Part shown: one piece after another, positions 1 to 11,017 of the stretch
Numbering within the stretch: the first letter of the stretch is position 1
Layout of the letters: each line of letters starts with the position of its first letter
Source of the DNA: Fasciola hepatica
Taxonomy: Eukaryota > Platyhelminthes > Trematoda > Plagiorchiida > Fasciolidae
Direction: 5' to 3'
DNA length: 64,000 nt
NCBI GenBank assembly: GCA_948099385.1
Contig: CANUEZ040000209.1
Coordinates: 2,294,001-2,358,000 of the forward strand
Translations under genes and position numbers: made by a program
Notes under the pieces: model-generated
What the model was told of the DNA's origin: nothing
Databases searched by the model: none
Seen by the model: only the letters and a program-made list of their open reading frames with translations

Positions 1-303
1 TTCCATCATTTTCAATGGTCAGTTCAGTGTTCAAGCTGCATGGAGAATCATATTATACAAATCTACTCTGCTACTGCTCTATTGCATTGTATGAGCAATC
101 TGTGTGGATTGTTCATAAGGGAATGCCTTGGTTTTACTTAGGCCCATAAATAGAGAAGTGATGGAACATAGGATTGGATCGGTGTGCGAGAATTTGGTTG
201 TTACCGTTCAAAGCGAAAGTGAAAGCCGAAGCCAATTTAGGGATTGTGCCATATCATGTATTGTATATGTTGAACAAAGCGTTCAGACCCATATTGGATA
301 GCC
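1..303 (+). repeat. Partial monomer at the left edge (unit 0)
   Basis: The window opens inside a monomer, at the position equivalent to base 121 of the anchor-based unit, so about 120 bp lie outside to the left. It is a short-class unit (CTGTGTGGATTG, no GG insertion). Near 215 it has GAAAGTGAAAGC in place of GAAAGCGAAAGC, a CpG-to-TpG change in the purine mini-repeat. The array therefore continues beyond the window on this side. Confidence 0.95.
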
Positions 304-726
304 TTGTGGTTTGGGTGTTCGACTGACATTCGTTCACCCCAACCCTTGTTCGTGTCCCCGTGTGGGCTCTGTCCATGTGCAATGCTCATGATTCCCTTAG
401 CGGATCAAACAGCTGTACAGTGCTTCCATCATTTTCAATGGTCAGTTCAGTGTTCAAGCTGCATGGAGAATCATATTATACAAATCTACTCTGCCACTGC
501 TCTATTGCATTGTATGAGCAATCTGTGTGGATTGTTCATAAGGGAATGCCTTGGTTTTACTTAGGCCCATAAATAGAGAAGTGATGGAACATAGGATTGG
601 ATCGGTGTGCGAGAATTTGGTTGTTACCGTTGAAAGCGAAAGCGAAAGCCGAAGCCAATTTGGGGATTGTGCTATATCATGTATTGTATATGTTGAACAA
701 AGCGTTGAGACCCATATTGGATAGCC
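304..726 (+). repeat. Reference monomer (unit 1), 423 bp
   Basis: This unit serves as a map for all the others; offsets count from the anchor base as 1. Offsets 25-35 hold a variable patch (ATTCGTTC, AATCATTC or AATCAATC). Offsets 53-57 hold CCCCG, shortened to CCCG in 12 units. Offsets 106-117 hold the overlapping palindromes ACAGCTGT and CTGTACAG. Around 132 is an A/C site (CATAAT or CATCAT). Around 226 is the 2-bp GG insertion site. Offsets 265-273 hold CATAAATAG, a weak TATA-like element. Offsets 329-355 hold the GAAAGC mini-repeat. Offsets 370-389 are AT-rich. Offset 415 is the four-state base in CATATNGGATAG. 423 is divisible by three, but stops occur in every frame of each monomer. Confidence 0.9.
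409..420. repeat. Overlapping palindromes ACAGCTGT / CTGTACAG (example, unit 1)
   Basis: ACAGCTGT and CTGTACAG are each perfect 8-bp palindromes sharing four bases, giving a compact dyad at offset 106-117 in nearly all monomers. Exceptions include CAGCCGTAC (units 3, 8, 10, 12), CATCTGTACAG (near 57150 and 59270) and CAGCTGCACAG (near 58003). The core contains CAGCTG, an E-box-type hexamer. Such short palindromes can arise by chance, and no function is claimed. Confidence 0.6.
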
Positions 727-1007
727 TTGTGGTTTGGGTGTTCGACTGACATTCGTTCACCCCAACCCTTGTTCGTGTCCCCGTGTGGGCTCTGTCCATG
801 TGCAATGCTCATCATTCCCTTAGCGGATCAAACAGCTGTACAGTGCTTCCATCATTTTCAATGGTCAGTTCAGTGTTCAAGCTACATGGAGAATCATATT
901 ATACAAATCTACTCTGCTACTGCTCTATTGCATTGTATGAGCAATCTGTGTGGATTGTTCATAAGGGATTGCCTTGGTTTTACTTAGGCCCATAAATAGA
1001 GAAGTGA

Positions 1008-1060
1008 TGGAACATAGGATTGGATCGGTGTGCGAGAATTTGGTTGTTACCGTTCAAAGC
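1008..1060 (+). promoter_or_regulatory. Weak Pol III-like A/B-box pair (example, unit 2)
   Basis: GTTCAAAGC at 1052-1060 fits the B-box consensus GWTCRANNC. TGGAACATAGG at 1008-1018 fits the A-box TRGYNNANNNG except at the fourth base (A for a pyrimidine). The start-to-start distance of 44 bp is in the usual range for internal Pol III promoters. CATAAATAG at 991-999 lies just upstream. The pair is present in most monomers; units with GTTGAAAGC, TTCAATCG or GTTCACAGC lose or weaken the B-box. The first TTTT run downstream is about 225 bp on, in the next monomer. There is no tRNA fold and chance is a real alternative. Confidence 0.2.
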
Positions 1061-1081
1061 GAAAGCGAAAGCCGAAGCCAA
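1055..1081 (+). repeat. GAAAGC purine-rich mini-repeat inside each monomer (example, unit 2)
   Basis: Every monomer contains a short internal tandem of the form AAAGC-GAAAGC-GAAAGCC-GAAGCC at offset about 329-355. It is purine-rich on the plus strand and holds three CpGs. Variants include GAAAGTGAAAGC (unit 0), a shortened TTCAATCGAAAGC (seven units in 32.3-38.8 kb), GCGGAAGC (near 15887, 56957 and 58230) and GAAAACCG (near 40440, 41709 and 42556). Copy number within the mini-repeat stays constant, so it is not an active microsatellite here. Confidence 0.85.
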
Positions 1082-4000
1082 ATTGGGGATTGTGTTATAT
1101 CATGTATTGTATATGTTGAACAAAGCGTTGAGACCCATATCGGATAGCTTTGTGGTTTGGGTGTTCGACTGACATTCGTTCACCCCAACCCTTGTTCGTG
1201 TCCCCGTGTGGGCTCTGTCCATGTGCAATGCTCATGATTCCCTTAGCGGATCAAACAGCCGTACAGTGCTTCCATAATTTTCAATGGTCAGTTCAGTGTT
1301 CAAGCTGCATGGAGAATCATATTATACAAATCTACTCTGCCACTGCTCTATTGCATTGTGTGAGCAATCTGTGTGGATTGTTCATAAGGGAATGCCTTTG
1401 TTTTACTTAGGCCCATAAATAGAGAAGTGATGGAACATAGGATTGGATCGGTGTGCGAGAATTTGGTTGTTACCGTTCAAAGCGAAAGCGAAAGCCGAAG
1501 CCAATTTGGGGATTGTGCTATATCATGTATTGTATATGTTGAACAAAGCGTTGAGACCCATATTGGATAGCCTTGTGGTTTGGGTGTTCGACTGACAATC
1601 AATCACCCCAACCCTTGTTCGTGTCCCCGTGTGGGCTCTGTCCATGTGCAATGCTCATGATTCCCTTAGCGGATCAAACAGCTGTACAGTGCTTCCATAA
1701 TTTTCAATGGTCAGTTCAGTGTTCAAGCTTAATGGGGAATCATATTATACAAATCTACTCTGCTACTGCTCTATTGCATTGTATGAGCAATCTGTGTGGA
1801 TTGTTCATAAGGGAATGCCTTGATTTTACTTAGGCCCATAAATAGAGAAGTGATGGAACATAGGATTGGATCGGTGTGCGAGAATTTGGTTGTTACCGTT
1901 CAAAGCGAAAGCGAAAGCCGAAGCCAGTTTGGGGATTGTGCTATATCATGTAGTGTATATGTTGAACAAAGCGTTGAGACCCATATTGGATAGCCTTGTG
2001 ATTTCGGTGTTCGACTGACATTCGTTCACCCCAACCCTTGTTCGTGTCCCCGTGTGGGCTCTGTCCATGTGCAATGCTCATGATTCCCTTAGCGGATCAA
2101 ACAGCTGTACAGTGCTTCCATAATTTTCAATGGTCAGTTCAGTGTTCAAGCTGCATGGAGAATCATATTATACAAATCTACTCTGCTACTGCTCTATTGC
2201 ATTGTATGAGCAATCTGTGTGGATTGTTCATAAGGGATTGCCTTTGTTTTACTTAGGCCCATAAATAGAGAAGTGATGGAACATAGGATTGGATCGGTGT
2301 GCGAGAATTTGGTTGTTACCGTTCAAAGCGAAAGCGAAAGCCGAAGCCAATTTGGGGATTGTGCTATATCATGTATTGTATATGTTGAACAAAGCTTTCA
2401 GACCCATATCGGATAGCTTTGTGGTTTGGGTGTTCGACTGACATTCGTTCACCCCAACCCTTGTTCGTGTCCCCGTGTGGGCTCTGTCCATGTGCAATGC
2501 TCATGATTCCCTTAGCGGATCAAACAGCTGTACAGTGCTTCCATAATTTTCAATGGTCAGTTCAGTGTTCAAGCTGCATGGAGAATCATATTATACAAAT
2601 CTACTCTGCTACTGCTCTATTGCATTGTGTGAGCAATCTGTGTGGATTGTTCATAAGGGAATGCCTTGGTTTTACTTAGGCCCATAAATAGAGAAGTGAT
2701 GGAACATAGGATTGGATCGGTGTGCGAGAATTTGGTTGTTACCGTTCAAAGCGAAAGCGAAAGCCGAAGCCAATTTGGGGATTGTGCTATATCATGTATT
2801 GTATATGTTGAACAAAGCGTTGAGACCCATATTGGATAGCCTTGTGGTTTGGGTGTTCGACTGACAATCAATCACCCCAACCCTTGTTCGTGTCCCCGTG
2901 TGGGCTCTGTCCATGTGCAATGCTCATGATTCCCTTAGCGGATCAAACAGCTGTACAGTGCTTCCATCATTTTCAATGGTCAGTTCAGTGTTCAAGCTGC
3001 ATGGAGAATCATATTATACAAATCTACTCTGCTACTGCTCTTTTGCATTGTATGAGCAATCTGTGTGGATTGTTCATAAGGGATTGCCTTTGTTTTACTT
3101 AGGCCCATAAATAGAGAAGTGATGGAACATAGGATTGGATCGGTGTGCGAGAATTTGGTTGTTACCGTTCAAAGCGAAAGCGAAAGCCGAAGCCAATTTG
3201 GGCATTGTGCTATATCATGTATTGTATATGTTGAACAAAGCGTTGAGACCCATATGGGATAGCCTTGTGGTTTGGGTGTTCGACTGACATTCGTTCACCC
3301 CAACCCTTGTTCGTGTCCCCGTGTGGGCTCTGTCCATGTGCAATGCTCATGATTCCCTTAGCGGATCAAACAGCCGTACAGTGCTTCCATAATTTTCAAT
3401 GGTCAGTTCAGTGTTCAAGCTGCATGGAGAATCATATTATACAAATCTACTCTGCCACTGCTCTATTGCATTGTATGAGCAATCTGTGTGGATTGTTCAT
3501 AAGGGAATGCCTTGGTTTTACTTAGGCCCATAAATAGAGAAGTGATGGAACATAGGATTGGATCTGTGTGCGAGAATTTGGTTGTTACCGTTCAAAGCGA
3601 AAGCGAAAGCCGAAGCCAATTTAGGGATTGTGCTATATCATGTATTGTATATGTTGAACAAAACGTTGAGACCCATATTGGATAGCCTTGTGGTTTCGGT
3701 GTTCGACTGACATTCGTTCACCCCAACGCTTGTTCGTGTCCCCGTGTGGGCTCTGTCCATGTGCAATGCTCATGATTCCCTTAGCGGATCAAACAGCTGT
3801 ACAGTGCTTCCATCATTTTCAATGGTCAGTTCAGTGTTCAAGCTGCATGGAGAATCATATTATACAAATCTACTCTGCTACTGCTCTATTGCATTGTATG
3901 AGCAATCTGTGTGGATTGTTCATAAGGGAATGCCTTGGTTTTACTTAGGCCCATAAATAGAGAAGTGATGGAACATAGGATTGGATCGGTGTGCGAGAAT

Positions 4001-4956
4001 TTGGTTGTTACCGTTCAAAGCGAAAGCGAAAGCCGAAGCCAATTTGGGGATTGTGCTATATCATGTATTGTATATGTTGAACAAAGCTTTCAGACCCATA
4101 TCGGATAGCTTTGTGGTTTGGGTGTTCGACTGACATTCGTTCACCCCAACCCTTGTTCGTGTCCCCGTGTGGGCTCTGTCCATGTGCAATGCTCATGATT
4201 CCCTTAGCGGATCAAACAGCCGTACAGTGCTTCCATAATTTTCAATGGTCAGTTCAGTGTTCAAGCTGCATGGAGAATCATATTATACAAATCTACTCTG
4301 CTACTGCTCTATTGCATTGTATGAGCAATCTGTGTGGATTGTTCATAAGGGAATGCCTTGGTTTTACTTAGGCCCATAAATAGAGAAGTGATGGAACATA
4401 GGATTGGATCGGTGTGCGAGAATTTGGTTGTTACCGTTCAAAGCGAAAGCAAAAGCCGAAGCCAATTTGGGGATTGTGCTATATCATGTATTGTATATGT
4501 TGAACAAAGCGTTCAGACCCATATCGGATAGCTTTGTGGTTTGGGTGTTCGACTGACATTCGTTCACCCCAACCCTTGTTCGTGTCCCCGTGTGGGCTCT
4601 GTCCATGTGCAATGCTCATGATTCCCTTAGCGGATCAAACAGCTGTACAGTGCTTCCATAATTTTCAATGGTCAGTTCAGTGTTCAAGCTGCATGGAGAA
4701 TCATATTATACAAATCTACTCTGCTACTGCTCTATTGCATTGTATGAGCAATCTGTGTGGATTGTTCATAAGGGATTGCCTTTGTTTTACTTAGGCCCAT
4801 AAATAGAGAAGTGATGGAACATAGGATTGGATCGGTGTGCGAGAATTTGGTTGTTACCGTTCAAAGCGAAAGCGAAAGCCGAAGCCAATTTGGGGATTGT
4901 GCTATATCATGTATTGTATATGTTGAACAAAGCTTTCAGACCCATATCGGATAGCT

Positions 4957-7900
4957 TTGTGGTTTGGGTGTTCGACTGACATTCGTTCACCCCAACCCTT
5001 GTTCGTGTCCCCGTGTGGGCTCTGTCCATGTGCAATGCTCATGATTCCCTTAGCGGATCAAACAGCCGTACAGTGCTTCCATAATTTTCAATGGTCAGTT
5101 CAGTGTTCAAGCTGCATGGAGAATCATATTATACAAATCTACTCTGCCACTGCTCTATTGCATTGTGTGAGCAATCTGTGTGGGGATTGTTCATAAGGGA
5201 ATATGTTTGTTTTACTTAGGCCCATAAATAGAGAAGTGATGGAACATAGGATTGGATCGGTGTGCGAGAATTTGGTTGTTACCGTTCAAAGCGAAAGCGA
5301 AAGCCGAAGCCAATTTGGGTATTGTGCTATATCATGTATTGTATATGTTGAACAAAGCTTTCAGACCCATATTGGATAGCCTTGTGGTTTGAGTGTTCGA
5401 CTGACATTCGTTCACCCCAACCCTTGTTCGTGTCCCCGTGTGGGCTCTGTCCATGTGCAATGCTCATGATTCCCTTAGCGGATCAAACAGCTGTACAGTG
5501 CTTCCATCATTTTCAATGGTCAGTTCAGTGTTCAAGCTGCATGGAGAATCATATTACACAAATCTACTCTGCTACTGCTCTATTGCATTGCATGAGCAAT
5601 CTGTGTGGGGATTGTTCATAAGGGAATGCCTTGATTTTACTTAGGCCCATAAATAGAGAAGTGATGGAACATAGGATTGGATCGGTGTGCGAGAATTTGC
5701 TTGTTACCGTTCAAAGCGAAAGCGAAAGCCGAAGCCAGTTTGGGGATTGTGCTATATCATGTATTGTATATGTTGAACAAAGCGTAGAGACCCATATCGG
5801 ATAGCCTTGTGGTTTGGGTGTTCGACTGACATTCGTTCATCCCAACCCTTGTTCGTGTCCCCGTGTGGGCTCTGTCCATGTGCAATGCTCATGATTCCCT
5901 TAGCGGATCAAACAGCTGTACAGTGCTTCCATCATTTTCAATGGTCAGTTCAGTGTTCAAGCTGCATGGAGAATCATATTATACAAATCTACTCTGCTAC
6001 TGCTCTATTGCATTGTATGAGCAATCTGTGTGGATTGTTCATAAGGGAATGCCTTGGTTTTACTTAGGCCCATAAATAGAGAAGTGATGGAACATAGGAT
6101 TGGATCGGTGTGCGAGAATTTGTTTGTTACCGTTCAAAGCGAAAGCGAAAGCCGAAGCCTATTTGGGGATTGTGCTATATCATGTATTGTATATGTTGAA
6201 CAAAGCGTTGAGACCCATATTGGATAGCCTTGTGGTTTGGGTGTTCGACTGACAATCAATCACCCCAACCCTTGTTCGTGTCCCCGTGTGGGCTCTGTCC
6301 ATGTGCAATGCTCATGATTCCCTTAGCGGATCAAACAGCTGTACAGTGCTTCCATAATTTTCAATGGTCAGTTCAGTGTTCAAGCTGCATGGAGAATCAT
6401 ATTATACAAATCTACTCTGCTACTGCTCTATTGCATTGCATGAGCAATCTGTGTGGGGATTGTTCATAAGGGAATGCCTTGGTTTTACTTAGGCCTATAA
6501 ATAGAGAAGTGATGGAACATAGGATTGGATCGGTGTGCGAGAATTTGGTTGTTACCGTTCAAAGCGAAAGCGAAAGCCGAAGCCAGTTTGGGGATTGTGC
6601 TATATCATGTATTGTATATGTTGAACAAAGCGTTGAGACCCATATCGGATAGCCTTGTGGTTTGGGTGTTCGACTGACATTCGTTCACCCCAACCCTTGT
6701 TCGTGTCCCCGTGTGGGCTCTGTCCATGTGCAATGCTCATGATTCCCTTAGCGGATCAAACAGCTGTACAGTGCTTCCATCATTTTCAATGGTCAGTTCA
6801 GTGTTCAAGCTGCATGGAGAATCATATTATACAAATCTACTCTGCCACTGCTCTATTGCATTGTATGAGCAATCTGTGTGGATTGTTCATAAGGGAATGC
6901 CTTGGTTTTACTTAGGCCCATAAATAGAGAAGTGATGGAACATAGGATTGGATCGGTGTGCGAGAATTTGGTTGTTACCGTTCAAAGCGAAAGCGAAAGC
7001 CGAAGCCAATTTGGGGATTGTGCTATATCATGTATTGTATATGTTGAACAAAGCGTTGAGACCCATATCGGATAGCCTTGTGGTTTGGGTGTTCGACTGA
7101 CATTCGTTCACCCCAACCCTTGTTCGTGTCCCCGTGTGGGCTCTGTCCATGTGCAATGCTCATGATTCCCTTAGCGGATCAAACAGCTGTACAGTGCTTC
7201 CATAATTTTCAATGGTCAGTTCAGTGTTCAAGCTGCATGGAGAATCATATTATACAAATCTACTCTGCTACTGCTCTATTGCATTGTGTGAGCAATCTGT
7301 GTGGGGATTGTTCATAAGGGAATGCCTTTGTTTTACTTAGGCCCATAAATAGAGAAGTGATGGAACATAGGATTGGATCGGTGTGCGAGAATTTGCTTCT
7401 AACCGTTCAAAGCGAAAGCGAAAGCCGAAGCCAATTTGGGGATTGTGCTATATCATGTATTGTATATGTTGAACAAAGCTTTCAGACCCATATCGGATAG
7501 CCTTGTGGTTTGGGTGTTCGACTGACATTCGTTCACCCCAACCCTTGTTCGTGTCCCCGTGTGGGCTCTGTCCATGTGCAATGCTCATGATTCCCTTAGC
7601 GGATCAAACAGCTGTACAGTGCTTCCATCATTTTCAATGGTCAGTTCAGTGTTCAAGCTGCATGGAGAATCATATTATACAAATCTACTCTGCCACTGCT
7701 CTATTGCATTGTATGAGCAATCTGTGTGGGGATTGTTCATAAGGGAATGCCTTGATTTTACTTAGGCCCATAAATAGAGAAGTGATGGAACATAGGATTG
7801 GATCGGTGTGCGAGAATTTGGTTGTTACCGTTCAAAGCGAAAGCGAAAGCCGAAGCCAATTTGGGGATTGTGCCATATCATGTATTGTATATGTTGAACA

Positions 7901-9195
7901 AAGCTTTCAGACCCATATCGGATAGCCTTGTGGTTTGGGTGTTCGACTGACATTCGTTCACCCCAACCCTTGTTCGTGTCCCCGTGTGGGCTCTGTCCAT
8001 GTGCAATGCTCATGATTCCCTTAGCGGATCAAACAGCTGTACAGTGCTTCCATCATTTTCAATGGTCAGTTCAGTGTTCAAGCTGCATGGAGAATCATAT
8101 TATACAAATCTACTCTGCCACTGCTCTATTGCATTGTATGAGCAATCTGTGTGGGGATTGTTCATAAGGGAATGCCTTGATTTTACTTAGGCCCATAAAT
8201 AGAGAAGTGCTGGAACATAGGATTGGATCGGTGTGCGAGAATTTGGTTGTTACCGTTGAAAGCGAAAGCGAAAGCCGAAGCCAGTTTGGGGATTGTGCTA
8301 TATCATGTATTGTATATGTTGAACAAAGCTTTCAGACCCATATCGGATAGCCTTGTTGTTTGCGTGTTCGACTGACATTCGTTCACCCCAACCCTTGTTC
8401 GTGTCCCCGTGTGGGCTCTGTCCATGTGCAATGCTCATGATTCCCTTAGCGGATCAAACAGCTGTACAGTGCTTCCATAATTTTCAATGGTCAGTTCAGT
8501 GTTCAAGCTGCATGGAGAATCATATTATAAAATCTACTCTGCTACTGCTCTATTGCATTGTGTGAGCAATCTGTGTGGATTGTTCATAAGGGAATGCCTT
8601 GGTTTTACTTAGGTCCATAAACAGAGAAGTGATGGAACATAGGATTGGATCGGTGTGCGAGAATTTGCTTGTTACCGTTCAAAGCGAAAGCGAAAGCCGA
8701 AGCCAATTTGGGGATTGTGCTATATCATGTATTGTATATGTTGAACAAAGCGTTGAGACCCATATCGGATAGCTTTGTGGTTTGGGTGTTCGACTGACAT
8801 TCGTTCACCCCAACCCTTGTTCGTGTCCCGTGTGGGCTCTGTCCATGTGCAATGCTCATGATTCCCTTAGCGGATCAAACAGCTGTACAGTGCTTCCATC
8901 ATTTTCAATGGTCAGTTCAGTGTTCAAGCTGCATGGAGAATCATATTATAAAATCTACTCTGCTACTGCTCTATTGCATTGTGTGAGCAATCTGTGTGGA
9001 TTGTTCATAAGGGAATGCCTTGGTTTTACTTAGGCCCATAAATAGAGAAGTGATGGAACATAGGATTGGATCGGTGTGCGAGAATTTGCTTGTTACCGTT
9101 CAAAGCGAAAGCGAAAGCCGAAGCCAATTTGGGGATTGTGCTATATCATGTATTGTATATGTTGAACAAAGCGTTGAGACCCATATCGGATAGCT
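4957..9195 (+). repeat. Units 12-21: mixed 423/425-bp monomers
   Basis: Anchors are at 4957, 5382, 5807, 6230, 6655, 7078, 7503, 7928, 8353 and 8775. The GG-inserted class first appears here (first insertion near 5182) and dominates. Units 18 and 19 (7503 and 7928) agree closely over roughly 330 bp and look like a one-unit duplication. Units 20 and 21 share a 1-bp deletion giving ATTATAAAATC near 8525 and 8946; unit 27 has it too. Unit 21 also carries the CCCG deletion, making it the shortest unit at 421 bp. Unit 12 has AATATGTTTG near 5201, seen again near 22139. Confidence 0.9.
5171..5195 (+). other. GG insertion site, a variable hotspot in the monomer (example, unit 12)
   Basis: At offset about 226, short units read TGTGTGGATTG and long units read TGTGTGGGGATTG. 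Other alleles at the same place are TGTGTAGATTG, TGTGCGGGGATTG, GTGGGGCTTG (near 14505, 26780, 27628, 49642), GTGGCGATGG (near 25507, 32707, 34821, 44980), GTGGCGATTG (56423, 57696) and GTGGGGAATG (near 20426, 52183, 54300, 54723). This site alone accounts for the 423/425 length classes. The insertion also shortens the recurring open frame by bringing in a stop. Confidence 0.9.
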
Positions 9196-9224
9196 TTGTG
9201 GTTTGGGTGTTCGACTGACATTCG

Positions 9225-11017
9225 TTCACCCCAACCCTTGTTCGTGTCCCCGTGTGGGCTCTGTCCATGTGCAATGCTCATGATTCCCTTAGCGGATCAA
9301 ACAGCTGTACAGTGCTTCCATAATTTTCAATGGTCAGTTCAGTGTTCAAGCTGCATGGAGAATCATATTATACAAATCTACTCTGCTACTGCTCTATTGC
9401 ATTGTATGAGCAATCTGTGTGGATTGTTCATAAGGGAATGCCTTGATTTTACTTGGGCCCATAAATAGAGAAGTGATGGAACATAGGATTGGATCGGTGT
9501 GCGAGAATTTGGTTGTTACCGTTCAAAGCGAAAGCGAAAGCCGAAGCCAATTTGGGGATTGTGCTTTTTCATGTATTATATATGTTGAACAAAGCGTTGA
9601 GACCCATATGGGATAGCCTTGTGATTTCGGTGTTCGACTGACATTCGTTCACCCCAACCCTTGTTCGTGTCCCCGTGTGGGCTCTGTCCATGTGCATTGC
9701 TCATGATTCCCTTAGCGGATCAAACAGCTGTACAGTGCTTCCATAATTTTCAATGGTCAGTTCAGTGTTCAAGCTGCATGGAGAATCGTATTATGCAAAT
9801 TTACTCTACTACTGCTCTATTGCATTGCATGAGCAATCTGTGTGGGGATTGTTCATAAAGGAATGCCTTTGTTTTTCTTAGGCCCATAAATAGAGAAGTG
9901 ATGGAACATAGGATTGGATCGGTGTGCGAGAATTTGGTTGTTACCGTTCAAAGCGAAAGCGAAAGCCGAAGCCAATTTGGGGATTGTGCTATATCATGTA
10001 TTGTATATGTTGAACAAAGCTTTCAGACCCATATCGGATAGCCTTGTGGTTTGCGTGTTCGACTGACAATCATTCACCCCAACCCTTGTTCGTGTCCCCG
10101 TGTGGGCTCTGTCCATGTGCAATGCTCATGATTCCCTTAGCGGATCAAACAGCTGTACAGTGCTTCCATAATTTTCAATGGTCAGTTCAGTGTTCAAGCT
10201 GCATGGAGAATCATATTATACAAATCTACTCTGCTACTGCTCTATTGCATTGTATGAGCAATCTGTGTGGATTGTTCATAAGGGAATGCCTTGATTTTAC
10301 TTGGGCCCATAAATAGAGAAGTGATGGAACATAGGATTGGATCGGTGTGCGAGAATTTGGTTGTTACCGTTCAAAGCGAAAGCGAAAGCCGAAGCCAATT
10401 TGGGGATTGTGCTTTTTCATGTATTATATATGTTGAACAAAGCGTTGAGACCCATATGGGATAGCCTTGTGATTTCGGTGTTCGACTGACATTCGTTCAC
10501 CCCAACCCTTGTTCGTGTCCCCGTGTGGGCTCTGTCCATGTGCATTGCTCATGATTCCCTTAGCGGATCAAACAGCTGTACAGTGCTTCCATAATTTTCA
10601 ATGGTCAGTTCAGTGTTCAAGCTGCATGGAGAATCGTATTATGCAAATTTACTCTACTACTGCTCTATTGCATTGCATGAGCAATCTGTGTGGGGATTGT
10701 TCATAAAGGAATGCCTTTGTTTTTCTTAGGCCCATAAATAGAGAAGTGATGGAACATAGGATTGGATCGGTGTGCGAGAATTTGGTTGTTACCGTTCAAA
10801 GCGAAAGCGAAAGCCGAAGCCAATTTGGGGATTGTGCTATATCATGTATTGTATATGTTGAACAAAGCTTTCAGACCCATATCGGATAGCCTTGTGGTTT
10901 GCGTGTTCGACTGACAATCATTCACCCCAACCCTTGTTCGTGTCCCCGTGTGGGCTCTGTCCATGTGCAATGCTCATGATTCCCTTAGCGGATCAAACAG
11001 CTGTACAGTGCTTCCAT
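9225..11017 (+). repeat. Higher-order repeat: 848-bp dimer, two tandem copies
   Basis: Anchors are at 9196, 9619, 10044 and 10467, with lengths 423, 425, 423 and 425. Unit 23 (9619) carries several rare variants together: GTGCATTGCTC, GAATCGTATTATGC, TTTACTCTACTAC and GTTTTTCTTAGG. Every one recurs in unit 25 exactly 848 bp later. The variants ACTTGGGCCC and GCTTTTTCATG also repeat at this step. Compared by eye, sequence from about 9225 to 10168 has no difference from 10073 to 11017. The left limit is ATTCGT against AATCAT and the right limit is CATAAT against CATCAT. This is a recent tandem duplication of two monomers. Confidence 0.93.

Larger units (their letters stand above)
304..4956 (+). 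repeat. Units 1-11: run of eleven 423-bp monomers
   Basis: Anchors are at 304, 727, 1150, 1573, 1996, 2419, 2842, 3265, 3688, 4111 and 4534. All eleven are exactly 423 bp, the longest run without the GG insertion in the window. A CAGCCGTAC variant (elsewhere CAGCTGTAC) is seen in units 3, 8, 10 and 12, near 1258, 3373, 4220 and 5064, and I did not notice it later. Units 4 and 7 share AATCAATCACC near 1597 and 2866, three units apart. Unit 4 has a private GCTTAATGGGG near 1728 where other units read GCTGCATGGAG. Confidence 0.93.

Noticed and set aside
1..303. Plant-type telomere motif TTTAGGG in CAATTTAGGGATTG
   Set aside because: It is a single occurrence per unit at a variable G/A site (TTTGGGG in most units), not a tandem telomere repeat.
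304..400. CENP-B box (TTCG-4N-A-2N-CGGG)
   Set aside because: TTCGACTGACA near 317 lacks the CGGG half, and CCCGTGT near 357 on the other strand lacks the CGAA half.
382..530. Long hairpin between TGCTCATG (offset about 82) and CATGAGCA (offset about 213)
   Set aside because: The inverted match is only 7-8 bp with about 120 bp between the arms and is lost in common variants, so it is not a convincing structure.
304..564. Recurring 70-90 codon open frames on the plus strand as genes
   Set aside because: They repeat once per monomer because the DNA repeats. Many start at TTG or GTG, they overlap in two frames, are broken by the GG insertion and 1-bp deletions, and have no recognisable domain.
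304..726. Monomer as an ancient dimer of two related halves
   Set aside because: I compared the halves by eye and found only short chance matches (for example ATTGTATGAG and ATTGTATATG), nothing aligned over a useful length.
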